From an uncultured Fusobacterium sp. (GTDB lineage: Bacteria > Fusobacteriota > Fusobacteriia > Fusobacteriales > Fusobacteriaceae), in assembly GCA_900542625.1 (NCBI GenBank), contig UQOH01000052.1:1-14273 (forward strand): 14,273 nucleotides of DNA. Direction: 5' to 3'. Each line of letters begins with the position of its first letter. The stretch's first letter is position 1. Of this stretch, positions 6,697 through 13,928 are shown one piece after another. A program made the translations under genes and the position numbers. The notes under the pieces were generated by a model, which was not told the DNA's origin, ran no database searches, and saw only the letters and a list, made by a program, of their open reading frames with translations.

Positions 6697-7734
6697 ATGA
6701 AGAAATTAAGAGTAGGTATAATCGGCTGCGGTTCTATAACAGAAAAAAGACATGCTCCGGAATATGCAGGAAATCCTAATGTTGAGATAGCAGCATTTTA
6801 TGATATAAATAAAAAAAGAGCAGAACTTATGGCAGAGATGTTTGGAGGAAAAGCTGTTGATGATTATATGGAAATTTTAAATGACCCAAGCATTGATGCA
6901 GTAAGCGACTGTACTCCAAATGATATGCACTGTATTATCTCTACAACTGCAATGAAATGCGGAAAACATGTTTTATGTGAAAAGCCTATGGCAAAAACTC
7001 TGGAGCAGGCAGAAGAGATTGTAAAAGTTCAAAAAGAAACAGGAAAGATTTTTATGATGGACCACAACCAAAGATTTACAGAGGCACATAAAAGAGTAAG
7101 AGAGATAGTTGAAAGCGGAGAGATGGGAAAAGTTATAACTTTCAGAACAACTTTCGGACATGGAGGACCTGAATCTTGGACAGAAAGCAAGTCAAAAAAT
7201 ACATGGTTCTTTAAAAAAGACAGATGTGAATATGGTGCTGTGGGAGATTTGGGAGTTCATAAACTTGACCTTGTAAGATTTTTAATAGGTGATGAATTTG
7301 CAGGAATTTCAGGAATGGGAGGAATTCTTCACAAAACTTTTGAAAACGGAGAGCCTATAGAAGTTTATGATAATACAGTATGTCTTCTTAGAATGAAAAG
7401 CGGTGTTATAGGTACAGGAGCTTTCAGCTGGACTTATTACGGACAGGAGGACAACTCAACGATACTTTATCTTGAAAAGGGAATTATAAGAATCTATGAT
7501 GACCCTAAATATCAGATAAAAATTATTTATGAAGATGGAAGTGTTTCTGAACTTGAAGTTGAGGCAATTCAGACAAATGATAATCAGACAAAAACAGGTG
7601 TGATTGATGCTTTTGTGGAAACAATTCTTGAAGATAAAGAATCTCCGGTACCGGCAGAAGAGGGACTTGCTTCAATTAAAGTTGTTGATGCTTTAATGAG
7701 AGCTGTTGCTGAGAAGAAAGAAATAGAGCTATAA
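6697..7734 (+). CDS. Gfo/Idh/MocA-family NAD(P)-dependent oxidoreductase
   Basis: 345 residues from the ATG at 6697, ten bases after AGGAGG (6681-6686). The in-frame TTG at 6688 is too close to that site. The N-terminal Rossmann domain has GIIGCGSI (7-14) and the catalytic motif CEKPMAK with Lys96. The C-terminal domain has GAVGDLGVHKLDLVRFLIG (180-198), in which Asp184 and His188 fit the catalytic Asp and His of the family. Relatives include glucose-fructose oxidoreductase, inositol 2-dehydrogenase and enzymes that oxidise C3 of glycosides. It is the last gene of the sugar operon, followed directly by a strong hairpin. It most likely oxidises the imported sugar or cyclitol, or reduces the product again, together with the isomerase encoded upstream. 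The substrate cannot be told from sequence. Confidence 0.93.
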   Translation: MKKLRVGIIGCGSITEKRHAPEYAGNPNVEIAAFYDINKKRAELMAEMFGGKAVDDYMEILNDPSIDAVSDCTPNDMHCIISTTAMKCGKHVLCEKPMAKTLEQAEEIVKVQKETGKIFMMDHNQRFTEAHKRVREIVESGEMGKVITFRTTFGHGGPESWTESKSKNTWFFKKDRCEYGAVGDLGVHKLDLVRFLIGDEFAGISGMGGILHKTFENGEPIEVYDNTVCLLRMKSGVIGTGAFSWTYYGQEDNSTILYLEKGIIRIYDDPKYQIKIIYEDGSVSELEVEAIQTNDNQTKTGVIDAFVETILEDKESPVPAEEGLASIKVVDALMRAVAEKKEIEL

Positions 7735-7741
7735 AAAAATG

Positions 7742-7765
7742 AGGAGCTGTTCAACAGCTCCTTTT
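7742..7765. terminator. Bidirectional intrinsic terminator between convergent genes
   Basis: AGGAGCTGT (7742-7750) pairs exactly with ACAGCTCCT (7754-7762) around a TCA loop, and TTTT follows on the plus strand. An A run at 7733-7739 just upstream gives the T tract for leftward transcription. It lies between the oxidoreductase stop (7734) and the TSUP permease stop (7769), so it can end both converging transcripts. Confidence 0.88.
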
Positions 7766-7768
7766 GTA

Positions 7769-8590
7769 TTAAATAAATATTGACATTAAATTTTTAAGCA
7801 TTAGCCCTACATTTATTCCAAGTATAGATTCAGCAGTCATTTTGATAAGCACGATTGCTGTCATAGTAAGGAAGAACGGCTTTATAAATTTTGAACCTCT
7901 TGCAACAGCCATTTTAGCTCCTAAAGTAGCTGCAACAATCATTATTATTGCCATAACAATTCCGTAAAGATAATTTACTTTTCCAAGAACAATAAATGTC
8001 AGAACACTTGAAAAGTTACTTGAAAGGTTTAAAATTTTTGTATTTCCGCTGGCGTTTGTAAAGTCGTATTTAAATATTTTTATAAGCCCGAATATAAGAA
8101 GTGAACCTGTTCCAGGTCCGAAGAACCCGTCATAGAATCCCATAGCCAGAGCCATAATCATTCCTTTTTTTATGCTTTTTTCATCAAGCCCTGTAAATTC
8201 ATTTGTTTCTCCAAGTTTCTTGTTGCATAAAGTATATACTAAAAGCACAAGAAGAAGAGCGATTACAAGAGGATAAAGATATTTTGAATCTATAAGAACA
8301 ACAGTTCTTACTCCTAAAATTCCTCCTAAGAATGAAAGAGGAGCAAGTTTTTTAACAAGATTCCAGTTTACTTTTCCTGAACGGGCAAATTTGATACTGC
8401 TTGCCACAGTTCCTGAACAACATGCAAATTTGTTTACTCCTAAAGCAACGTGAGCAGGAAGTCCTGATGCCAGAAATGCAGGAACACTTATCATTCCTCC
8501 GCCACCGGCTATTGCATCAATGAATGCAGCAATAAAACATGCTATTCCTAAAAAGATAAAAGAAGAAATATCTCCCACAAGACTAAACAT
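7769..8590 (-). CDS. TauE/SafE (TSUP) family membrane permease
   Basis: 273 residues, highly hydrophobic, roughly eight membrane segments in two related halves. The first half carries the family motif DAIAGGGGMISVP (25-37) and ALGVNK (49-54). The second carries GFYDGFFGPGTGS (151-163) and NTKILNLSSNF (183-193). GGAGG lies five bases before the ATG. Characterised members move sulfite, sulfoacetate, taurine-related compounds or other small organic anions. Nothing here fixes the substrate, and no sulfur gene is adjacent. It is transcribed away from the sugar operon's direction and has its own promoter, so it is probably unrelated to that operon. Confidence 0.92.
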   Translation of the reverse strand: MFSLVGDISSFIFLGIACFIAAFIDAIAGGGGMISVPAFLASGLPAHVALGVNKFACCSGTVASSIKFARSGKVNWNLVKKLAPLSFLGGILGVRTVVLIDSKYLYPLVIALLLVLLVYTLCNKKLGETNEFTGLDEKSIKKGMIMALAMGFYDGFFGPGTGSLLIFGLIKIFKYDFTNASGNTKILNLSSNFSSVLTFIVLGKVNYLYGIVMAIIMIVAATLGAKMAVARGSKFIKPFFLTMTAIVLIKMTAESILGINVGLMLKNLMSIFI

Positions 8591-8634
8591 TTATACCTCC
8601 AAATATATTATTAATGATTATTTTTTCCTTATAT

Positions 8635-8663
8635 AGTATATCATGCTCTGAAATCAACTGCAA
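8635..8663 (-). promoter_or_regulatory. Promoter of the TSUP permease gene
   Basis: Read leftward: TTGCAG (8663-8658), a 17-base spacer ending in TGA, then TATACT (8640-8635). This gives an extended -10 TGATATACT with a weak -35 (3 of 6). It lies about 45 bases before the ATG. The permease therefore does not depend on read-through from the acyltransferase gene. Confidence 0.6.
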
Positions 8664-8668
8664 CACTG

Positions 8669-8698
8669 AAAAAATAAAAATTTTATAAATGAATTTTT
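8669..8698 (-). terminator. Weak A/T-only terminator after the acyltransferase gene
   Basis: Read leftward, AAAAATT (8698-8692) overlaps the stop codon and pairs with AATTTTT (8682-8676) across a nine-base loop. A T run (8674-8669) follows. The stem has no G-C pairs, so its strength is doubtful. It stands directly before the permease promoter. Confidence 0.3.
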
Positions 8699-9584
8699 AG
8701 TGCTTTTTATTTTTAACAACTTTGTAAAGTTTCCATCTGTCGTGCATCCACATCCATTGTTCAGGGTGTTTCATAATTATCTCTTCCATAGCATCAATAA
8801 GATTTTGTGTAGTTGTATGGACATTTTCTTTAAAACTCTTATCATGTTCCTTTATAACTGTAATCTTTTTAAAATGAGCATTAACAGTATTGTCTTTATT
8901 AAAAACGCAGTATCCAAGAATAAGAGGTCTGTTGTATCTTAAAGCAAGAGTTGCAGCTCCTGTTGGTGCTAAAGCATCCATACCGAAGAAATCAACAGTA
9001 GTTCCTTTATCTCTGTGGTCAGAGAAAAGAGCAATATTTTTTCCCTCTTCAGCATATTTGAAAAGCTCTCTGCTTGTCTTTTTGCTTTTCTCCAGAAGTG
9101 TAATATTAAGATGTTTTCTGTTGCGGCTTATATAGTTGTTAAGATATGGGTTTCTCTGTTTTTTTGCCACAGTAACAAAAGGATATTTTTCAGAAAACTT
9201 AAGCATAGCCTCCATGTTTCCAAAGTGCATTGTAGCAAAAACAACAGGTCCGTCACTGCAGCTTTCTGTAATAACTTCCCAATCGTGTATGTGGAAATTA
9301 CTGTCATCTTTTGTATATTCCTCAAGCCATATAGTTCCAAGAAAAGCCTTTCCCATAACCTTATATGATTCAACAGCAATTTTTTTTCTTTCTTTTTTTG
9401 TTTTGTCAGGCATAGCATATTCTATATTTGCAAGAGTGGTAACTCTTCTTGATTTTATAAGATAGTATGCAAGGACAGCAATTTTTTCACCAATACTGAA
9501 ACGGATGTTTTCAGGAAGTGAAAGAAAGAAAGCTCTGAAAATTCTAAAAATTCCATATTGGATTTTATATATTAAATTTTTCAT
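8697..9584 (-). CDS. LpxL/HtrB-type lipid A acyltransferase
   Basis: 295 residues, close to the family's usual 300 or so. The catalytic HX4E motif is His120-Phe-Gly-Asn-Met-Glu125 within ATMHFGNMEAM. Other family blocks are SDHRDKGTTVDFFG (188-201), where the second residue of the usual DQ pair is His, TGAATLALRYNRP (208-220) and a C-terminal WMWMHDRWK. The N-terminal stretch (residues 9-22) is hydrophobic and probably anchors it at the inner face of the cytoplasmic membrane. It transfers an acyl chain from acyl-ACP to a lipid A precursor, which implies an LPS-bearing outer membrane. GGGAGG precedes the ATG by eight bases. It diverges from mtnN across a 169-base gap holding a promoter for each gene. 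Which acyl position it modifies is unknown. Confidence 0.92.
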   Translation of the reverse strand: MKNLIYKIQYGIFRIFRAFFLSLPENIRFSIGEKIAVLAYYLIKSRRVTTLANIEYAMPDKTKKERKKIAVESYKVMGKAFLGTIWLEEYTKDDSNFHIHDWEVITESCSDGPVVFATMHFGNMEAMLKFSEKYPFVTVAKKQRNPYLNNYISRNRKHLNITLLEKSKKTSRELFKYAEEGKNIALFSDHRDKGTTVDFFGMDALAPTGAATLALRYNRPLILGYCVFNKDNTVNAHFKKITVIKEHDKSFKENVHTTTQNLIDAMEEIIMKHPEQWMWMHDRWKLYKVVKNKKH

Positions 9585-9626
9585 TGATAGTGCCTCCCAA
9601 ATTAAAATACCTTATTTCTAAAGGAA

Positions 9627-9635
9627 ATTATATCA
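9627..9635 (-). promoter_or_regulatory. Extended -10 of the acyltransferase gene
   Basis: Read leftward the sequence is TGATATAAT: a perfect TATAAT (9632-9627) with the TG extension one base upstream. No good -35 is seen at 16-18 bases. It is about 42 bases before the ATG. Confidence 0.6.
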
Positions 9636-9685
9636 TAAAAATTAAAAAAATGCCTATATTCAAATTATAAAAAATATAAAATAAA

Positions 9686-9714
9686 GTGAGAGAGAGAAGA
9701 AAATATGATATACT
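9686..9714 (+). promoter_or_regulatory. Promoter of the mtnN-folC operon
   Basis: GTGAGA (9686-9691, 4 of 6 to TTGACA), a 17-base spacer ending in TGA, then TATACT (9709-9714), giving an extended -10. The predicted transcript starts near 9721, leaving a leader of about 33 bases that contains AGGAGG. It is too short for a riboswitch. Confidence 0.62.
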
Positions 9715-9753
9715 TTTAATAAAGAAAAAGTTAAATCAGGAGGAAAAAGATAA

Positions 9754-10449
9754 ATGAGAATAGGAATAATAGGTGCAATGTCAGAAGAGGTACAAGGGTT
9801 TAAAAAAAGACTTTCAAACCTTGACGAAGAGAGAATAGGAAATCTTGTATTCTACACTGGTGTTATGCACGGGAAAGATATAGTATTGCTTGAAACAGGA
9901 ATAGGAAAAGTAAATGCAGCAATCGGAGCAACTCTTATGATAGAAGCTTTTGATGTAGAGGAAATTATTTTCACAGGAGTTGCAGGAGGAATAAACGAAG
10001 ATCTTGATTTAGGAGATGTTGTTATATCAAGAGATCTGATTCAGCATGATTTTGATACATCAGCTTTCGGAGATAAACTTGGAGTAATTCCAAGAATGGA
10101 TAATTCAGTTTTCAGAGCAGATGATGAACTTATAGAGCTTGCAGTGAATGCAGGGAAAAAATTAAACGGCAAAAAAGTTATTGTAGGAAGAATTTTAAGC
10201 GGAGATCAGTTTATAGCATCTCCTGAAAAAATAGCTTTCCTTAAAAAAGAGTTTAATGGAGATTGTGCTGAAATGGAAGGCGCTGCAGTGGGGCATGTAT
10301 GCCAGATATTTGACATTCCTTTTGTAGTGGTAAGAACAATGTCTGACAAAGCTAATTCAGATGCTCACACAGATTATGCAACATTTATGAGAATTGCAGC
10401 AGAGAACTCTATTACTTTAGTAGATGAGATGCTTATAAATATGAAATAG
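9754..10449 (+). CDS. mtnN: 5'-methylthioadenosine/S-adenosylhomocysteine nucleosidase
   Basis: 231 residues, full length for the family. It cleaves adenine from methylthioadenosine, S-adenosylhomocysteine and 5'-deoxyadenosine in the cytoplasm. This recycles methyl-group by-products and leads to the autoinducer-2 precursor if LuxS is present. Visible family residues: the opening MRIGIIGAMSEE with Glu12, TGVAGGINEDLDLGDVV (74-90), the EMEGAA motif with Glu175, and RTMSDKAN with the catalytic Asp198. AGGAGG lies eight bases before the ATG. It is first in an operon, with folC starting within 15 bases of its stop. No SAM- or SAH-type riboswitch precedes it. Confidence 0.96.
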   Translation: MRIGIIGAMSEEVQGFKKRLSNLDEERIGNLVFYTGVMHGKDIVLLETGIGKVNAAIGATLMIEAFDVEEIIFTGVAGGINEDLDLGDVVISRDLIQHDFDTSAFGDKLGVIPRMDNSVFRADDELIELAVNAGKKLNGKKVIVGRILSGDQFIASPEKIAFLKKEFNGDCAEMEGAAVGHVCQIFDIPFVVVRTMSDKANSDAHTDYATFMRIAAENSITLVDEMLINMK

Positions 10450-10463
10450 GAGATGTGCATTCT

Positions 10464-11699
10464 ATGGAAATGAATGAATTATTAGATGAGTTGTATTCAT
10501 ACTCACTTTTTGGAATAAAGCTTGGACTTGAAAATATTCAGAAAATATGTGACTATCTTGGAAATCCTGAGAAGAAATATAAAATTATTCATATAACAGG
10601 GACAAACGGGAAAGGTTCTACGTCTACAATAGTGGAAACTGTGCTTTTAGAGGCAGGGCATAGTGTAGGAAAATATACATCCCCTCACATTTTAAAATTT
10701 AACGAAAGAATAAGAGTAAACGGAGCAGATATAAGCGACAAAGATATTGCCGCCGTGTATGAAAAAATAAAAAACGCTGTGGAGAAGATAGGAATTACTC
10801 CTACATTTTTTGAAGTCACAACTGCTATGATGTTCCAGTATTTTGCAGAGAAAAAAGTGGAATATGCTGTTCTTGAAGTGGGAATGGGAGGAAGATTTGA
10901 TGCTACCAATGCAGCTGACGGAGATATCTGTATTATTACAAATGTTTCCTTAGACCACATGGAATATCTTGGAAAAACTATATATGATATAGCTTTGGAA
11001 AAGACAGGAATAATAAAAGAGAAAAGCAGAGTTATAGTTGGAGATAACAACGAAGAGTTTTTAAAAGCTGTCTATACTAAAAAAACAGATATAATAAATA
11101 CAGCAGAAAAATATAAAGATATAAAATATAATCTTGATTTCAAAAATTTTGTAACAGAAATTGAAATAGGAGAAAACAGATACAATCTTTCTCTGTTTGG
11201 AGATTATCAGGTAAAGAATTTTCTTTGCGCATATGAGGCATTAAAAATGCTTGATATAAACGAAGATATTATTAAAAAAGGTGTGTCAAAAGTTCAGTGG
11301 CAGTGCAGATTTGAAATATTTTCAAAAAATTCTCTTACTGTTCTTGAAGGAGCACATAATATTGACGGAATAAATAATCTGAAAAAAATCTTGGTTCACG
11401 AATATAAAAAAGATGAAATTGTAATGGTAGTTTCTATTTTAAAAGATAAAAAAATAAAAGAGATGCTGAAAGTGTGCGAGTCTTTAAGCAGCAACATAAT
11501 TCTTACATCACTTAATGAAAATCCAAGAGGAATATCAGGAGATGAACTTTTGGAATATACAGATAAAAGCCATGTGTTTACAGTGGAAAACAGTATGAAA
11601 ACAGCTTATGAAAAAGCTGTAAAAGCAGAGAGAAAAATAATTGTTGTATGCGGTTCTTTTTATACATGTGAAAAATTTAAGAAAGAAATTAAGAGGTAA
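10464..11699 (+). CDS. folC: Folylpolyglutamate synthase/dihydrofolate synthase (Mur-ligase family)
   Basis: 411 residues from the ATG at 10464. AGGAG (10448-10452) is eleven bases upstream of it, but only two from the in-frame GTG at 10455, which is therefore less likely. It is an ATP-dependent ligase that adds glutamate to folates, and in many bacteria also to dihydropteroate. Visible motifs: ATP loop ITGTNGKGST (44-53), YTSPHI and NERIRVNG (71-87) of the folate site, VLEVGMGGRFDATN (136-149), LDHMEYLGKTIYDIALEKTGII, and GAHNIDGI in the C-terminal domain. No other folate gene is near, so whether it has one or both activities cannot be told. The next gene starts 12 bases after the stop. Confidence 0.94.
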   Translation: MEMNELLDELYSYSLFGIKLGLENIQKICDYLGNPEKKYKIIHITGTNGKGSTSTIVETVLLEAGHSVGKYTSPHILKFNERIRVNGADISDKDIAAVYEKIKNAVEKIGITPTFFEVTTAMMFQYFAEKKVEYAVLEVGMGGRFDATNAADGDICIITNVSLDHMEYLGKTIYDIALEKTGIIKEKSRVIVGDNNEEFLKAVYTKKTDIINTAEKYKDIKYNLDFKNFVTEIEIGENRYNLSLFGDYQVKNFLCAYEALKMLDINEDIIKKGVSKVQWQCRFEIFSKNSLTVLEGAHNIDGINNLKKILVHEYKKDEIVMVVSILKDKKIKEMLKVCESLSSNIILTSLNENPRGISGDELLEYTDKSHVFTVENSMKTAYEKAVKAERKIIVVCGSFYTCEKFKKEIKR

Positions 11700-11711
11700 A
11701 AATAACAATTT

Positions 11712-11903
11712 ATGAAAATTTTTAGAGTTTTTTATATAATATTGGTTTTTGGAGTTTTATGTGCTCTTGCTTACAAAGAGTATAATTTCATAGAAGAACT
11801 GAGAGTGATTAAAAACGAAAAAGAGATAAGCAGAGAAGAGGCAGAAAAAAGATTAGACGAGATGTATAAACCAAGAAAAGCAGATTTCTATAAGGAAAAA
11901 TAG
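11712..11903 (+). CDS. Small single-pass membrane protein of unknown function
   Basis: 63 residues. I do not recognise a family. Residues 4-20 are a hydrophobic membrane segment preceded by Lys2 and Arg5. Residues 22-63 are strongly charged and probably helical (KNEKEISREEAEKRLDEM). The charge pattern predicts the N-terminus inside and the charged tail outside, but the tail is also rich in Lys and Arg, so topology is unsure. The shape recalls small divisome proteins such as FtsL or FtsB, though it is shorter and lacks a clear leucine heptad. Its ribosome site is poor (AAGAGG about 15 bases upstream), so translation may depend on folC. It ends 11 bases before the HPr kinase gene, whose AGGAGG overlaps its stop codon, so it is clearly part of the operon. 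Confidence 0.7.
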   Translation: MKIFRVFYIILVFGVLCALAYKEYNFIEELRVIKNEKEISREEAEKRLDEMYKPRKADFYKEK

Positions 11904-11914
11904 GAGGACTGTAA

Positions 11915-13858
11915 ATGGAATTTGATGAAAAAACACTGACAGTCAGAGAGATAATAAATCATTTTAATCTGGAGATATTGTCTGATGGAAACCTTGACCA
12001 GCAGATTCATAAAAATGATATATACAGAGCAGGTTATGAGCTTACAGGATTTTTTTCAAAGGATGTGACAGAGCTTAATACAGCTATTCATGTGCTGGGA
12101 GCTAAAGAAAGCAAATATCTTTCAAGAATATGTTTAAAAGAAAAAAGAAGAATATTGGAAGAATATTTTTCTTATCCTTTTCCCGCTCTGGTTTTAAGTT
12201 CTAAAGTAGCAGATCATAAGCTTCTTTTGGAAGTAGCAAAAGAAAAGAAAAAAATAATTTTAAAATGCAATATGAGAGCCACAAGATTTATAAAAGAACT
12301 GAATTTTTATTTGAGAAATGCTCTTGGAAGACAGGGAATAATAAATAATCAGATACTTCTTGAAGTATATGGGATAGGAATACTTTTAAGAGGAGAGCAG
12401 GATTTAAAGCTCGGAGCAGCTATAGAACTTCTTGAAAGAGGGCATAAGTTTATAACTGATAACAGACTGGGAATAAAAGAAACAGAAAGCGGACTTTCAG
12501 GTATGAACAGTAAAGCGGAAATAGTTCCTGAAAGAGATTATTATCTGGTTGTAAATGGTGAAAATGATATAAACGTCAGCAATTATTTTGGAATAAAATC
12601 TACAAGACCTGCTAAAAAGATAAATCTTATAATAAATCTTGAAGTGTGGCAGGATAAAAAGTTTTATGACAGGCTTGGACTTGATGAGATTCGTGAAGAT
12701 ATTTTAGGATATCAAATTCCAAAAATAACTCTTCCTGCAAGAAAGGGAAGAAATCTGGCGGTTATTATAGAAGCTGCTGCAATTAACTATAGATTAAAAG
12801 CTATGGGATTGGATTCAGCTAAATATTTTATGGAAGAATCAAAAAGACTTATCAAAAAAAATAAAGAAAGAAGGGAACGTGGAGAAATGGTAGGAGAAGA
12901 CAGTCTTTCAGTAAAAGTATTTGCAATGGAAAATAAACTTGAAATATTGTTGGGAAAAGAGATAGCAGATGACAGATATCTTGAAGATACAAGTATTCAC
13001 AGACCTGCTCTTGCTTTATCAGGATATTTCGATTTAGATGAAGAGCCTTTTGAAAATAACGGGCTTCAAATATTTACTATTGTAGAACTTAAATATTTAA
13101 ATAGTTTAAGTGAAGAAAAAAGAATGGCAAATCTTAATAAGTTTTTCAGTTATAAGTTTCCGGCAATGGTTGTATGCGGGAAAATAGATGTCCCTGATTA
13201 TATCATGGATTTAGCAGAGAAAACAGGAAAAGTTCTTTTAAAATCAGAAGAGAATGTACCATCTTCAATAATAGCAAGACTGAATACATATCTGGAACAG
13301 CATTTTGCTCCTTCAGTGTCAATTCATGGAGTATTTCTGGAAATGTATGGTTTTGGAGTGCTTTTAATGGGAAAAAGCGGTATTGGAAAAAGCGAAACAG
13401 CACTTGAACTTATTCACAGAGGACACAGACTTATTGCAGATGATATGGTAAAATTTAAAAAACGTCCAAATGGTGATTTGGTTGGTACAGCAGCAAAACT
13501 TCCTTATTTTATGGAAATAAGAGGTCTGGGGATAATAGATGTAAAAACTCTTTATGGACTTGGAGCAGTAAGAATCAGAAAAAGACTAGATGCAATCATA
13601 GAGATTAAAGAACAGGATAATGATAATTACCTTACTGCTGTAAACTATATGAGCAGCAAGGCAGTTATTCTGGACAAAGAGGTTTATAAATCAGAACTGT
13701 ATATGTCTTCTGGAAGAAACGCTGCTGCTATGGTAGAGATAGTTGTAATGAATCTTATGGCACAAAGATTAGGACATAAATCAGAGCTTATCTATACTGA
13801 CAGAATGCAGAAACTGACAGAGCAGGAGAAGAGAGAATTATTCTCTGATGAAATATAA
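11915..13858 (+). CDS. hprK: Tandem (double-length) HPr kinase/phosphorylase with one degenerate P-loop
   Basis: 647 residues against about 310 for normal HprK. Two homologous units, roughly 8-325 and 330-647, lie in one open frame. The C-terminal unit has His471 (SIHGVFLEMYG), P-loop GKSGIGKS (486-493), RGHRLIADD (502-510) and the HprK signature MEIRGLGIID (533-542). The N-terminal unit has Asn145 at the His position, GEQDLKLG (160-167, one residue shorter) for the P-loop, RGHKFITDN (175-183) for the Asp pair, and no RGLG signature. That unit keeps the family's usual C-terminal part, NLEVWQDKKFYDRLGL (241-256) and LPARKGRNLAVIIEAAAINY (273-292). This part is blurred in the C-terminal unit (YMSSGRNAAAMVEIVVMN, 596-613). 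HprK phosphorylates, and often dephosphorylates, Ser46 of HPr to control sugar use. AGGAGG is seven bases before the ATG. Confidence 0.93.
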   Translation: MEFDEKTLTVREIINHFNLEILSDGNLDQQIHKNDIYRAGYELTGFFSKDVTELNTAIHVLGAKESKYLSRICLKEKRRILEEYFSYPFPALVLSSKVADHKLLLEVAKEKKKIILKCNMRATRFIKELNFYLRNALGRQGIINNQILLEVYGIGILLRGEQDLKLGAAIELLERGHKFITDNRLGIKETESGLSGMNSKAEIVPERDYYLVVNGENDINVSNYFGIKSTRPAKKINLIINLEVWQDKKFYDRLGLDEIREDILGYQIPKITLPARKGRNLAVIIEAAAINYRLKAMGLDSAKYFMEESKRLIKKNKERRERGEMVGEDSLSVKVFAMENKLEILLGKEIADDRYLEDTSIHRPALALSGYFDLDEEPFENNGLQIFTIVELKYLNSLSEEKRMANLNKFFSYKFPAMVVCGKIDVPDYIMDLAEKTGKVLLKSEENVPSSIIARLNTYLEQHFAPSVSIHGVFLEMYGFGVLLMGKSGIGKSETALELIHRGHRLIADDMVKFKKRPNGDLVGTAAKLPYFMEIRGLGIIDVKTLYGLGAVRIRKRLDAIIEIKEQDNDNYLTAVNYMSSKAVILDKEVYKSELYMSSGRNAAAMVEIVVMNLMAQRLGHKSELIYTDRMQKLTEQEKRELFSDEI

Positions 13859-13870
13859 TAAAGAAATTTC

Positions 13871-13899
13871 TTGAAAAAATAGTAAAATAATATTAAAAT
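13871..13899 (+). promoter_or_regulatory. Possible internal promoter of sepF
   Basis: TTGAAA (13871-13876, 5 of 6), a 17-base spacer, then TAAAAT (13894-13899, 5 of 6). Both boxes lie in the 70-base gap between hprK and sepF, the largest gap in this operon. Predicted transcription starts about 23 bases before the ATG, just upstream of GAGGAGG. No terminator hairpin is seen after hprK, so sepF may also be read from upstream. Confidence 0.5.
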
Positions 13900-13928
13900 T
13901 TTAGTAACTAAATTGAGGAGGATATTTT

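Noticed and set aside
8700..9465. Several plus-strand open frames of 80-117 codons, and a 96-codon minus-strand frame, inside the acyltransferase gene
   Set aside because: All overlap the strongly supported acyltransferase frame, lack good ribosome sites and read as compositional shadows (Phe/Ser/Leu-rich with no family motif).
9721..9753. SAM- or SAH-type riboswitch before mtnN
   Set aside because: The predicted leader is only about 33 bases and no hairpin set is present.
10685..11050. 121-codon minus-strand open frame
   Set aside because: Antisense to the most conserved part of folC; no motifs and no ribosome site of note.
11915..12890. N-terminal HprK unit as plain pseudogene debris
   Set aside because: Its C-terminal third is better conserved than that of the active-looking unit, which implies selection rather than free decay.
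11915..13858. Two separate hprK genes, or a sequencing-error fusion
   Set aside because: The frame is continuous with no stop between units. There is no ribosome site with a start near the junction (about residues 320-335), and a charged linker helix joins the units.
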